From an uncultured Syntrophobacteraceae bacterium (GTDB lineage: Bacteria > Desulfobacterota > Syntrophobacteria > Syntrophobacterales > Syntrophobacteraceae): a DNA stretch of 6,718 nucleotides. A program made the translations under genes and the position numbers. The stretch is from NCBI GenBank assembly GCA_937889795.1, contig CALBZH010000205.1, forward strand, positions 1-6,718, written 5' to 3'. Each line of letters begins with the position of its first letter. The first letter of the stretch is position 1. The notes under the pieces were generated by a model. It worked only from the letters and a program-made list of their open reading frames with translations. It did not search any database and was not told the DNA's origin. Below, in pieces: positions 1 through 5,983 of this stretch.

Positions 1-1
1 C

Positions 2-829
2 GAGGCGGTTCGATTTCGTGGGGAGCCCGAGTCGGTGTGGAAGGACGAGGATCGTGTCATTCAGACTCCCGACGGGGAGGTCCCGATTCGGCTCTATACG
101 CCTCGGGATGGTGCGCCGCTCCCGGTTCTGGCCTACTTTCACGGTGGCGGAGGCGTGGTGGGCAACCTCGACACGCACGATGCGCTGTGCCGCATGCTGG
201 CCAATGCAGCGGACTGCATCGTGGCGGCGGTCGACTACCGCTTGGCTCCCGAGCACAAATACCCCGCGGGCTTAAATGATTGCTTCGCCACGACGCGATG
301 GCTCGTCGATCAGGCGGCCACCTTTCGAGGGGACCCGTGCCGGATCGCCGTCGGAGGCGACAGCGCGGGAGCCAGCCTGGCTGCGGGACTGGCTTTGGTG
401 GCACGCGAGCGGGGTGGGCCCGACATCGTGGCCCAACTTCTCTTCTACCCGATGATGGATCACTTCGATCCACCTAAACCATCCCATCAAGAGAACGGCT
501 CAGGCTATTTCTTAACCCTTAGTGGGATGAGATGGTTCCTCGATCATTATCTGCCGCACGATTTTGATCGCACTGATCCCTATTTATTCCCACTCCAGTG
601 CAAGGATTTGAGATATCTACCACCAGCGGTCATTCTGACGGCAGAGTATGACCCCCTGAGAGATGATGGCAAATGTTTTGCCGAACAGCTGCTGCAAGCT
701 GGCGTTCCGGTTTATTACAAGTGTGTTGAAGGCATGATGCATGGTTTTACAGTGATGCATAATCGATTGAATAGAGCCAAGTCAGCTATAAAAGAGGCTG
801 CATTTCATATGAAAGCTTTGCTCCAATAA
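2..829 (+). CDS. Alpha/beta hydrolase, HSL (class IV) esterase family, 5'-truncated
   Basis: This is a serine esterase/lipase-type hydrolase that would cleave carboxylic esters, probably in the cytoplasm. The reading frame is open from position 2, so the true start lies left of the window; a GTG at 35 is internal, not the start. Visible family marks are the oxyanion-hole HGGGG (codons from 140), the DYRLAPEH block (from about 230), the nucleophile motif GDSAG with its Ser at 362-364, the Asp of the EYDPLRDD motif at 650-652, and the His of the MMHGF motif at 740-742. The Ser-Asp-His triad is therefore complete and the C-terminus is intact. Oddly, base composition changes mid-gene: positions 361-420 are 77% GC by hand count, but 721-780 are 40%. 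The substrate cannot be read from sequence. It is separated from the next gene by 107 bases, so co-transcription is uncertain. Confidence 0.93.
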   Translation, partial: EAVRFRGEPESVWKDEDRVIQTPDGEVPIRLYTPRDGAPLPVLAYFHGGGGVVGNLDTHDALCRMLANAADCIVAAVDYRLAPEHKYPAGLNDCFATTRWLVDQAATFRGDPCRIAVGGDSAGASLAAGLALVARERGGPDIVAQLLFYPMMDHFDPPKPSHQENGSGYFLTLSGMRWFLDHYLPHDFDRTDPYLFPLQCKDLRYLPPAVILTAEYDPLRDDGKCFAEQLLQAGVPVYYKCVEGMMHGFTVMHNRLNRAKSAIKEAAFHMKALLQ

Positions 830-923
830 TGTGTATTTGGAGCGGGATCTAGAGACCAACGCCTGCGACCGGAAGAAGGTGCTTTCTCTGCGCTGAGATG
901 CGTGCGTCCGTCTGCCGCAGCGT

Positions 924-928
924 AAAGG
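924..928 (+). promoter_or_regulatory. Shine-Dalgarno AAAGG deciding the start of the first DUF2080-like gene
   Basis: AAAGG lies 8 bases before the ATG at 937. This supports 937 over the upstream in-frame ATG at 898, which has no clear ribosome binding site and would add 13 residues that have no counterpart in the second copy of the gene. Confidence 0.5.
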
Positions 929-936
929 CTGAGCTC

Positions 937-1149
937 ATGGTTATGGATAAGAAGGTGGAAAACAGTCCGGAGGTCGAATCCGAGAGGCGCGTGGCGGGTG
1001 CAGCCAAAACGGTCCAGCCGGCGGTCAAGTTCGAGGTGTTTGGCGAGGAAATGCTCGAAAAGGATGTCCGGTCGAGCGGCAACAGTGGACGGGTTTACCT
1101 GCCACCCGAGTGGGTCGGGCGTCGCGTGAAAATCATCAGGATCGACTGA
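937..1149 (+). CDS. DUF2080-like small protein, cassette copy 1
   Basis: A 70-aa protein of unknown function. The last 41 residues form the recognisable core (VKFEVFGEEMLEK, then SGNSGRVYLPPEWVG and VKIIRID). This resembles the DUF2080 'transposon-associated' family known mainly from archaea. Its GNSGRVYLP...WVG pattern recalls the swapped-hairpin SpoVT/AbrB-type DNA-binding fold, so a DNA- or partner-binding role is possible (inference). Residues 1-29 are charged, rich in Ala, Glu and Val, and probably disordered. The start at 937 is chosen because of the AAAGG ahead of it and because it matches the length of copy 2 (67 aa); ATG 898 and ATG 943 are alternatives. Between the copies, 36 of 41 core residues are identical (hand count) while the N-termini do not align. 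It lies 18 bases before a GNAT gene and is probably co-transcribed with it. No transposase is present in the window. Confidence 0.8.
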   Translation: MVMDKKVENSPEVESERRVAGAAKTVQPAVKFEVFGEEMLEKDVRSSGNSGRVYLPPEWVGRRVKIIRID

Positions 1150-1167
1150 ACGGATTCGGGGTTGGCA

Positions 1168-1629
1168 ATGCATGAGAAGAGCCGAGACATCGTCATTAGA
1201 AAGCTCGAGGAAGGGGACGCCGGCGACGTGAGCGAAATCTACAGCCTGATCACCCAGAAGCCGGTCGGTCCGGATTTCACGAGGCTGGTTGTGGAGCACG
1301 CCTATCGAGATGACCACGAAGCGCCCTTTGTCGCGGAGCTCGACGGCAGAGTGGTGGGGTTCATGATCAGCTACATCGTCACGCTGGGCTTCGGTGCCGA
1401 AGAGAACGCCTACATCGCCACGATGGGGGTACATCCCCGTTACATGGGACAAGGGATCGGGACGAAAATGACGAAGGAGGTCTTCAAGTTCTACCAGGCA
1501 AGGGGCGTTGACCATGTCTACACCTCGGTCCGCTGGGACTCCACGGATCTCCTGTCCTTCTGCAAGACCATGGGGTTTGAGCGGAGCGATTTCATCAACC
1601 TGCAACGCGAGCTGGGCGGAGCCGACTGA
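1168..1629 (+). CDS. GNAT-family N-acetyltransferase, cassette copy 1
   Basis: A 153-aa single-domain acyltransferase expected to transfer an acetyl group from acetyl-CoA to an amine on a protein or small molecule; the target is unknown. Beta-4 and motif A are clear: AYIATMGVHP (about residues 81-90) followed by the pyrophosphate-binding loop GQGIG (94-98). The residue before the loop is Met, where many GNATs have Gln or Arg. Motif B reads LLSFCKTMGF, placing Cys132 where the usual catalytic Tyr sits. ATG 1168 is preferred to TTG 1162 because it gives exactly the same 18-base gap from the preceding stop as in copy 2, with CGGGG at 1157-1161 as a ribosome binding site at the same distance in both. 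It aligns without gaps to copy 2 over 149 residues, with 97 identities by hand count. The next gene begins 36 bases downstream. Confidence 0.9.
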   Translation: MHEKSRDIVIRKLEEGDAGDVSEIYSLITQKPVGPDFTRLVVEHAYRDDHEAPFVAELDGRVVGFMISYIVTLGFGAEENAYIATMGVHPRYMGQGIGTKMTKEVFKFYQARGVDHVYTSVRWDSTDLLSFCKTMGFERSDFINLQRELGGAD

Positions 1630-1665
1630 GCTGGGTCCGAGAAACCTCGAAACGGACGAATCCCG

Positions 1666-3567
1666 ATGGAATACAGAGACTACTTGGAGCAATACTGCTC
1701 GAGCAAGATCGTCAGCGCTGAGGCCGCGGTGTCGAAAATCAAGAGCGGTAGTCGCGTATTCATCGGAACGGGGTGCGGGGAGCCCCAGCATTTGATTCGC
1801 GCGATGGTCGGGGACATGAGCCTGCACGACATCCAGACGTACCAGATGCTCTCGGACACACTTGCCCACTACATCGACGACCCATCCTTCCTGAGACGTT
1901 TTTCCATCAAGCTCTTTTTCATCAGCTTCGTCATGCGGCGCGCGGCTTTCGAGGGCAAGCTGGACTACCTGCCGGCCTACCTGTCCCAGATTCCCAAGTT
2001 GTTCTCGAGCAAGAGCATCGGGCTCGACGTGGCGCTGGTTCAGGTCAGTCCCCCGGACCGTTGGGGCTATTGCAGCTTGGGAGTCTCGGTCGACATCACC
2101 CGGTCGGGCATCGACAATTCGAAGCTCATCATCGCTCAGGTCAATCCCCGCATGCCCCGGACGCTGGGAGACACGTTCGTTCACCTGGATCAGATCGACT
2201 ACGTGGTTCCCTTCGAGGAGCCGCTCATCGAAAACCACCCCGTGGTTCCGAACGAGGTGGTCGCATCCCGAATCGGTCATTATGTGTCCCAGCTCGTCGA
2301 TGACGGCGCAACGCTGCAGATCGGGTTCGGGCGGCTGCCGTCCTCACTCCTGAAGCAGCTCGAAGGCAAAAAGGATCTGGGGATCCACACGCAGGTCATC
2401 ACCGATGGCCTGCTCTCCCTGTTCGAAAAGAAGGTGATCACCAACAAGCGCAAGACGTTGCTTCCCGGTCGGGCTGTGGCTTCCCTCTGCATGGGATCGC
2501 GGAAGATCTATGACTTCGTGGACAACAATCCCATCTTCTACTTTCGCGATTCCGAATTCGTCAACGACCCCACCGTGATCGCACGCAACGACCAGCTCGT
2601 GTCCCTCTGCTCGGCCCTCGAGGTCGATCTGACGGGGCAGGTGTGCATGGATTCCATGGGGTATCTCTTCTACAGCGGCATCGGCGACCAGGTGGATTTC
2701 ATCCGGGGAAGCGCCATGTCGAAAGGCGGGTTCTCCATTGTCGCCCTGCCGTCGACAGCCCAAAACGGTCAAGTCTCCCGAATCGTCTCCCACCTCAGCG
2801 AGGGAGCCGGTGTGGCGACCACCCGGGGGGACGTCAACTTTGTCGTGACCGAGTATGGCATCGCCGAGCTTCAGGGGAAGAGCATCTACCAGAGGAGCAT
2901 CGAGCTGGCCCAGATCGCGCACCCCAAGTTCCGGCGCCAGCTCATCGATTCGGCCAAGACCCACCATTACATCTTCGCGGATCAGCTGCCGCCGCACGAA
3001 GACGACCTCATCGTCCTTGAAGCCTACAAGAGCTCGCTGGAGCTCAAGAATGGCAAAGTCATCGAGATCCGGCCGCTTTTGCCTTCCGACGAATTCGAAT
3101 ACCGGAGCTTCTTCTATTCACTCCAGGACGAGACCATCTATTCCCGGTTTTTCCACTACAGACGGATCTTCAGCCACGAGAAGGTCCAGAAGGAGGTCGC
3201 CAATGTGGATTACTCGAAGAACATGACCCTGATCGGCCTGGTCTCGGAGGGGGGACACAAGGAGATCATGGCCATCGGATCTTACGCGGAGGGCGGGGAC
3301 AACAGGGCGGAGGTCGCCTTCGTGGTGCGGGAGGATTACCAGGGATTGGGGATTGGATCCCACCTCCTATCATCGCTCGAGAGCATCGCGGTTGAAAACG
3401 GCTACAGGGGATTCGCGGCGACGGTTCTCAAGACAAACAAGGGAATGATCCGGGTTTTTCAGAAACGATACCCTGATGCAAGGATGTCGTGGAGCGGTGG
3501 AGACGTCGAGCTGACGATGGATTTTGCCATGACGAGGACAGGCTCACAGGAAGGAGTACGGGGATGA
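1666..3567 (+). CDS. Acetyl-CoA hydrolase/CoA-transferase fused to a C-terminal GNAT domain
   Basis: A 633-aa two-domain cytoplasmic enzyme. Residues 1 to about 450 match the acetyl-CoA hydrolase/4-hydroxybutyrate CoA-transferase family, which moves CoA between acyl-CoA (often acetyl-CoA) and a carboxylic acid through a glutamyl-CoA intermediate. Visible marks are GTGCGEP near residue 34, the ALEVDLTGQV segment whose Glu319 is the likely catalytic residue, and GIGDQVDF at 338-345. Residues from about 464 to 625 form a GNAT domain. It has an IRPLLPSDE start, a YSRFFHYRRIFSHE segment like that of Pat/PatZ protein lysine acetyltransferases, and the acetyl-CoA loop QGLGIG at 559-564. The architecture resembles known bifunctional proteins of anaerobic bacteria. 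Its acid substrate is unknown; the neighbouring transporter suggests an imported acid. The fused domain may acetylate this enzyme or partner enzymes (inference). Its stop overlaps the transporter start by 4 bases, indicating translational coupling. Confidence 0.93.
   Translation: MEYRDYLEQYCSSKIVSAEAAVSKIKSGSRVFIGTGCGEPQHLIRAMVGDMSLHDIQTYQMLSDTLAHYIDDPSFLRRFSIKLFFISFVMRRAAFEGKLDYLPAYLSQIPKLFSSKSIGLDVALVQVSPPDRWGYCSLGVSVDITRSGIDNSKLIIAQVNPRMPRTLGDTFVHLDQIDYVVPFEEPLIENHPVVPNEVVASRIGHYVSQLVDDGATLQIGFGRLPSSLLKQLEGKKDLGIHTQVITDGLLSLFEKKVITNKRKTLLPGRAVASLCMGSRKIYDFVDNNPIFYFRDSEFVNDPTVIARNDQLVSLCSALEVDLTGQVCMDSMGYLFYSGIGDQVDFIRGSAMSKGGFSIVALPSTAQNGQVSRIVSHLSEGAGVATTRGDVNFVVTEYGIAELQGKSIYQRSIELAQIAHPKFRRQLIDSAKTHHYIFADQLPPHEDDLIVLEAYKSSLELKNGKVIEIRPLLPSDEFEYRSFFYSLQDETIYSRFFHYRRIFSHEKVQKEVANVDYSKNMTLIGLVSEGGHKEIMAIGSYAEGGDNRAEVAFVVREDYQGLGIGSHLLSSLESIAVENGYRGFAATVLKTNKGMIRVFQKRYPDARMSWSGGDVELTMDFAMTRTGSQEGVRG
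3552..3556 (+). promoter_or_regulatory. Shine-Dalgarno AGGAG deciding the transporter start
   Basis: AGGAG (in AAGGAG) sits inside the end of the CoA-transferase fusion gene, 7 bases before ATG 3564. It fixes the transporter start there rather than at the in-frame ATG 3489. The longer version would add 25 polar residues and overlap the upstream gene by about 80 bases. Confidence 0.75.
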
Positions 3568-4979
3568 CGGGGAGATCGCTGAAAGTCGGAGAGCTGTTCA
3601 ACAGCAGTCGGTTCACTTCGTACCAGGTTCTGATCTGCGGTCTCTGCTTTTTCATCACCTTTCTGGATGGTTTCGACTTGACGGTCGTGGGCGTTGCCTT
3701 GCCCAAGATCGCCGAGTTCCTGGGCTCGGATCCGAGCGCCCTTGGGCTTGCCCTGAGCGCCGGTCAACTGGGACCGCTGCTGGGGGCCATCGGGCTGGGC
3801 ATGCTGGCGGACCGCCTGGGTCGCAAGTGGATGCTGTTCGTCTCGGCCGTGATCTTCGGCATCTTCACCCTGCTCACGGCCTTCATCACGAATGTGGAGC
3901 AGCTGGCCTTGTACCGCTTTCTTGCCGGAATCGGCCTGGGCGGAGCCGTCCCGAATGCCCTGACTTTCGGCTCCGAGTACGCCCCGAGGCGATCGAGGAC
4001 GCGCATCGTTGCCACCATGTATGCGGGGATGCCCGCCGGGGCCATGGTCGGTGGACTCGCCGCCGCCTATCTCATCCCCCGGTTCGGTTGGGAGTCGCTC
4101 TTTCTGGCGGGGGGCTGCACGCCTATCCTCGCCGGTTGCCTTGTCGCGCTGCTCCTGCCAGAGTCCTTGGAATTCCTGGTTCGCCGAAACAGGGAGCAGG
4201 ACAAGGCCCGTATCCGGAGAATCGTTTCGAGAATCGCTCCGGCTCTGGCGGAGGACAACGAGGTGCGGTTCGTCCCCACGGAAACGAAGCTGCCGGGCGT
4301 GCCGTTGAAGCGGCTTTTCACCGAAGGGCGTGCCGTCACGACCGTGCTGTTGTGGGTGATCTGCACGGGGGCCTTGTACCTGCTTTGGATCCTGAACACC
4401 TGGTCCCCCACGCTGCTTCGCAAGGCGGGCGCCTCGGTGCAGCAGTACAGCCTCGCCTATGCGTTCCTTTGCTTTGGGGCAGCGGTGTCGTCGGTCTTCG
4501 TGGGTCGTTTCATGGACGAGTACAATCCGTTCCGCGTGCTGCAGGTCGGGTTCACGCTCGCCTGTCTCAGTCTGGTCGCGTTCGGGATCGGGGCGAGCAG
4601 TGGCTCGTTTGTGAGCATCGCCATTCTCTCCATTGTTTGCGGGATCTGCATCAACGGCAGCCAAACCGGAACGCTCGCCGTCGCAACCGTGTCCTACCCG
4701 TCTGATATCCGGGGGACCGGGATTGGCTGGGCGTACGCTGTGGCGAAGGTCGGTGCGATGCTCGCCCCCGTCGTCGGGGGCTTTCTGCTCAGCCGAAACT
4801 GGAGTGTCAGTCAGCTCTGCAGTGTCAACGCCCTGGTCGGGGTCCTTACCGCTGGGGTGCTCCTCCTCCTGGAGCGACACGTGTCCGCCGGAGAAGTCAA
4901 GGCACAGGAAGCGGCACTGGTGGAAGCCAGGGCGGGGCACGGGGCTTCGATGAAAGAATCACCCGTCATTGCTGAATAG
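3564..4979 (+). CDS. MFS transporter, aromatic acid:H+ symporter (AAHS) type
   Basis: A 471-aa inner-membrane transporter with about 12 predicted membrane segments, the usual size for the family. It resembles the AAHS group (PcaK/BenK-like proton symporters for benzoate-type acids). TM1 carries the acidic DGFD motif at 35-38, which is important in PcaK. The TM2-TM3 loop has the MFS motif GMLADRLGRK at 79-88, and TM4 has YRFLAGIGLGGAVPNA followed by EYAPRR, all typical of the group. The second half repeats a degenerate version of the loop motif, GRFMDEYNPFR. The start codon overlaps the upstream stop as ATGA, so synthesis is probably coupled to the CoA-transferase fusion, consistent with import and CoA activation of the same acid (inference). 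The exact substrate cannot be told; non-aromatic carboxylates are possible. A long opposite-strand frame here is a shadow of this gene. Confidence 0.92.
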   Translation: MTGRSLKVGELFNSSRFTSYQVLICGLCFFITFLDGFDLTVVGVALPKIAEFLGSDPSALGLALSAGQLGPLLGAIGLGMLADRLGRKWMLFVSAVIFGIFTLLTAFITNVEQLALYRFLAGIGLGGAVPNALTFGSEYAPRRSRTRIVATMYAGMPAGAMVGGLAAAYLIPRFGWESLFLAGGCTPILAGCLVALLLPESLEFLVRRNREQDKARIRRIVSRIAPALAEDNEVRFVPTETKLPGVPLKRLFTEGRAVTTVLLWVICTGALYLLWILNTWSPTLLRKAGASVQQYSLAYAFLCFGAAVSSVFVGRFMDEYNPFRVLQVGFTLACLSLVAFGIGASSGSFVSIAILSIVCGICINGSQTGTLAVATVSYPSDIRGTGIGWAYAVAKVGAMLAPVVGGFLLSRNWSVSQLCSVNALVGVLTAGVLLLLERHVSAGEVKAQEAALVEARAGHGASMKESPVIAE

Positions 4980-5112
4980 CGTCGCTCTCCTGCTCATCCT
5001 GCACTCGCGTCGCACTCATCGAGATTCTCTCCTCGCTCGACCAGAAGCATTTGACAGAGCACCGCTGGAGTCCTGAAGCTACCTTAAGGATGCGATATAG
5101 CTGTCTAGGCCG

Positions 5113-5141
5113 TTGACCGGCTCATCGCCCGGTGCTATGGT
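5113..5141 (+). promoter_or_regulatory. Candidate sigma70-type promoter for cassette copy 2
   Basis: TTGACC (5113-5118, 5 of 6 consensus) and TATGGT (5136-5141, 4 of 6) are separated by 17 bases. Transcription would begin near 5148, about 43 bases before the small gene at 5191. The rest of the 211-base gap (4980-5190) holds no convincing gene; a TTGACA at 5051-5056 lacks a partner -10 box at normal spacing. This suggests the second cassette can be transcribed separately from the upstream cluster. Confidence 0.45.
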
Positions 5142-5155
5142 GCCCGGATACAAAG

Positions 5156-5167
5156 GGTGCCTGCACC
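5156..5167 (+). promoter_or_regulatory. Operator-like inverted repeat GGTGC-CT-GCACC
   Basis: A 5-base inverted repeat with a 2-base centre lies just after the predicted transcription start. Two more direct GGTGC words occur at 5131-5135 and 5139-5143, flanking the -10 box. This could be a repressor site, perhaps for the small protein encoded just downstream, but it is short and may be chance. Confidence 0.25.
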
Positions 5168-5190
5168 AGGGCTGATCTTATGCTGATGGG

Positions 5191-5394
5191 ATGAGTGTGA
5201 TGGGGCAAGAAAAAACAGTCAGGGCGGCGAAGGAGCCGACCGCTTCTCCTGGAGCTGCCCAGCCGAAGGTGAAATTCGAGGTTTTCGGCGAGGAGATGCT
5301 CGAGAAGGAGGTCAAGCTCAGCGGAAACAGCGGCCGGGTTTATCTGCCTCCTGATTGGGTTGGCCACCGCGTCAAAATTATTAGAATCGATTGA
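5191..5394 (+). CDS. DUF2080-like small protein, cassette copy 2
   Basis: A 67-aa protein and the paralogue of the gene at 937-1149. The C-terminal 41 residues keep 36 identities with copy 1, including EVFGEEMLEK, SGNSGRVYLPP, WVG and VKIIRID. The changes are mostly conservative (Asp/Glu, Arg/Lys, Glu/Asp, plus Ser to Leu and Arg to His). Residues 1-26 (Ala, Pro, Lys, Thr-rich) do not align with copy 1 and look like a flexible tail. The start is either ATG 5191 or ATG 5200; neither has a strong ribosome binding site, so the first three residues are uncertain. The function is unknown. The core pattern suggests an AbrB-like binding domain (inference), and the family is annotated elsewhere as transposon-associated, though no transposon is visible here. 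The GNAT partner follows after 18 bases. Confidence 0.82.
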   Translation: MSVMGQEKTVRAAKEPTASPGAAQPKVKFEVFGEEMLEKEVKLSGNSGRVYLPPDWVGHRVKIIRID

Positions 5395-5412
5395 GATCAT
5401 CCGGGGAATAGA

Positions 5413-5865
5413 ATGGAATCCGTTCAAGAGAAGGTGTCCATCAGAACGCTGCGGGCGGAGGATGCTGATGAAATCAGAGTGATCTACGGCCTCATCACCA
5501 ACAAGGAGGTGAACTCGGGTTTCAACAGATTGGTTGTCGAACGTGCTCATGAGGCGGGTCATGAAGCGCATTTCGTAGCTGAGCTGGATGGTAAGGTCGT
5601 CGGGTTTATGATCAGCTACATCCTCCCCTTCGGATTTGGGGCTGAAGAGTGCGCCTACATCGCCACGATGGGCGTGCACCCCAAGGTCATGGGGCAGGGC
5701 ATCGGGGCGGGCATGATCAAGGAAGTCTTCAAGTTCTATCGATCGAAAAAGGTCGTCCGCGTCTACGCCTCCATCCGTTGGGACTCAACCGATCTGCTTT
5801 CGTTCTGCAAGACCGTGGGATTCGAGCGGAGCGAGTATATCAATCTCCAGAAGGAGCTTGAATAG
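5413..5865 (+). CDS. GNAT-family N-acetyltransferase, cassette copy 2
   Basis: A 150-aa single-domain acetyltransferase, paralogous to the gene at 1168-1629 and gap-free against it (97 of 149 identical by hand count). Conserved blocks are FVAELDG, VVGFMISYI, GFGAEE, AYIATMGVHP, MGQGIG (93-98), KEVFKFY and RWDSTDLLSFCKT. The N-terminal 20 residues and the helix around residues 110-116 vary most, as expected if substrate or partner contact differs. As in copy 1, Cys132 occupies the usual catalytic Tyr position and Met precedes the acetyl-CoA loop. GGGGA at 5403-5407 is a good ribosome binding site 5 bases before ATG 5413. The target is unknown; candidates include its small partner, the nearby CoA-transferase, or a tRNA or protein as in GNAT toxins. 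The gene ends 118 bases from the convergent nitroreductase gene. Confidence 0.9.
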   Translation: MESVQEKVSIRTLRAEDADEIRVIYGLITNKEVNSGFNRLVVERAHEAGHEAHFVAELDGKVVGFMISYILPFGFGAEECAYIATMGVHPKVMGQGIGAGMIKEVFKFYRSKKVVRVYASIRWDSTDLLSFCKTVGFERSEYINLQKELE

Positions 5866-5875
5866 AGCCGACGCA

Positions 5876-5902
5876 GCGGCCTCACGGCCATGATGAGGCG
5901 GC
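5876..5902 (+). terminator. Weak GC-rich hairpin after cassette copy 2
   Basis: GCCTCA at 5879-5884 pairs with TGAGGC at 5894-5899 across a 9-base loop, extended by a GC/GC pair past one mismatch. An overlapping GGCC-TCAC-GGCC alternative exists. No T-run follows on either strand, so intrinsic termination is doubtful. The remainder of this convergent gap holds only a short CCGAT/ATCGG hairpin (5930-5943) and no gene. Confidence 0.25.
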
Positions 5903-5983
5903 ATCGTACCTCCTTGGGCCCGCTGGCCCCCGATGGCAATCGGCGCCCGTGCTGGGATCGCTCGGGGAGCGGAGACCCGCTGA

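Noticed and set aside
803..814. Perfect palindrome TTTCATATGAAA at the end of the hydrolase gene
   Set aside because: It is inside coding sequence, has no second copy in the window and no adjacent promoter, so it is probably chance.
804..829. TTTCAT and AATAAT as promoter boxes for the first cassette
   Set aside because: The -35 box matches poorly (about 3 of 6) and the -10 overlaps the hydrolase stop region; support is too thin.
898..936. N-terminal extension of the first small protein from ATG 898
   Set aside because: It has no ribosome binding site and no counterpart in copy 2; ATG 937 has AAAGG at suitable spacing.
805..2280. Open frame of 491 codons on the minus strand opposite the first cassette and the CoA-transferase
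   Set aside because: It lies antisense to three well-supported genes, has no recognisable domain, and is explained by GC-rich third positions of the sense genes.
3459..4940. Open frame of 493 codons on the minus strand opposite the transporter
   Set aside because: It mirrors a clear AAHS transporter, and its product is a low-complexity mix of Arg, Gly, Asp and Gln typical of a shadow frame.
5019..5040. TCGAG/CTCGA inverted repeat after the transporter as a terminator
   Set aside because: The stem is only 5 bases with a 12-base loop and no T-run follows.
5122..5679. Minus-strand frame opposite cassette copy 2 whose product resembles part of the antisense product of copy 1
   Set aside because: The similarity follows automatically from the homologous sense genes; there is no start signal or domain to support it.
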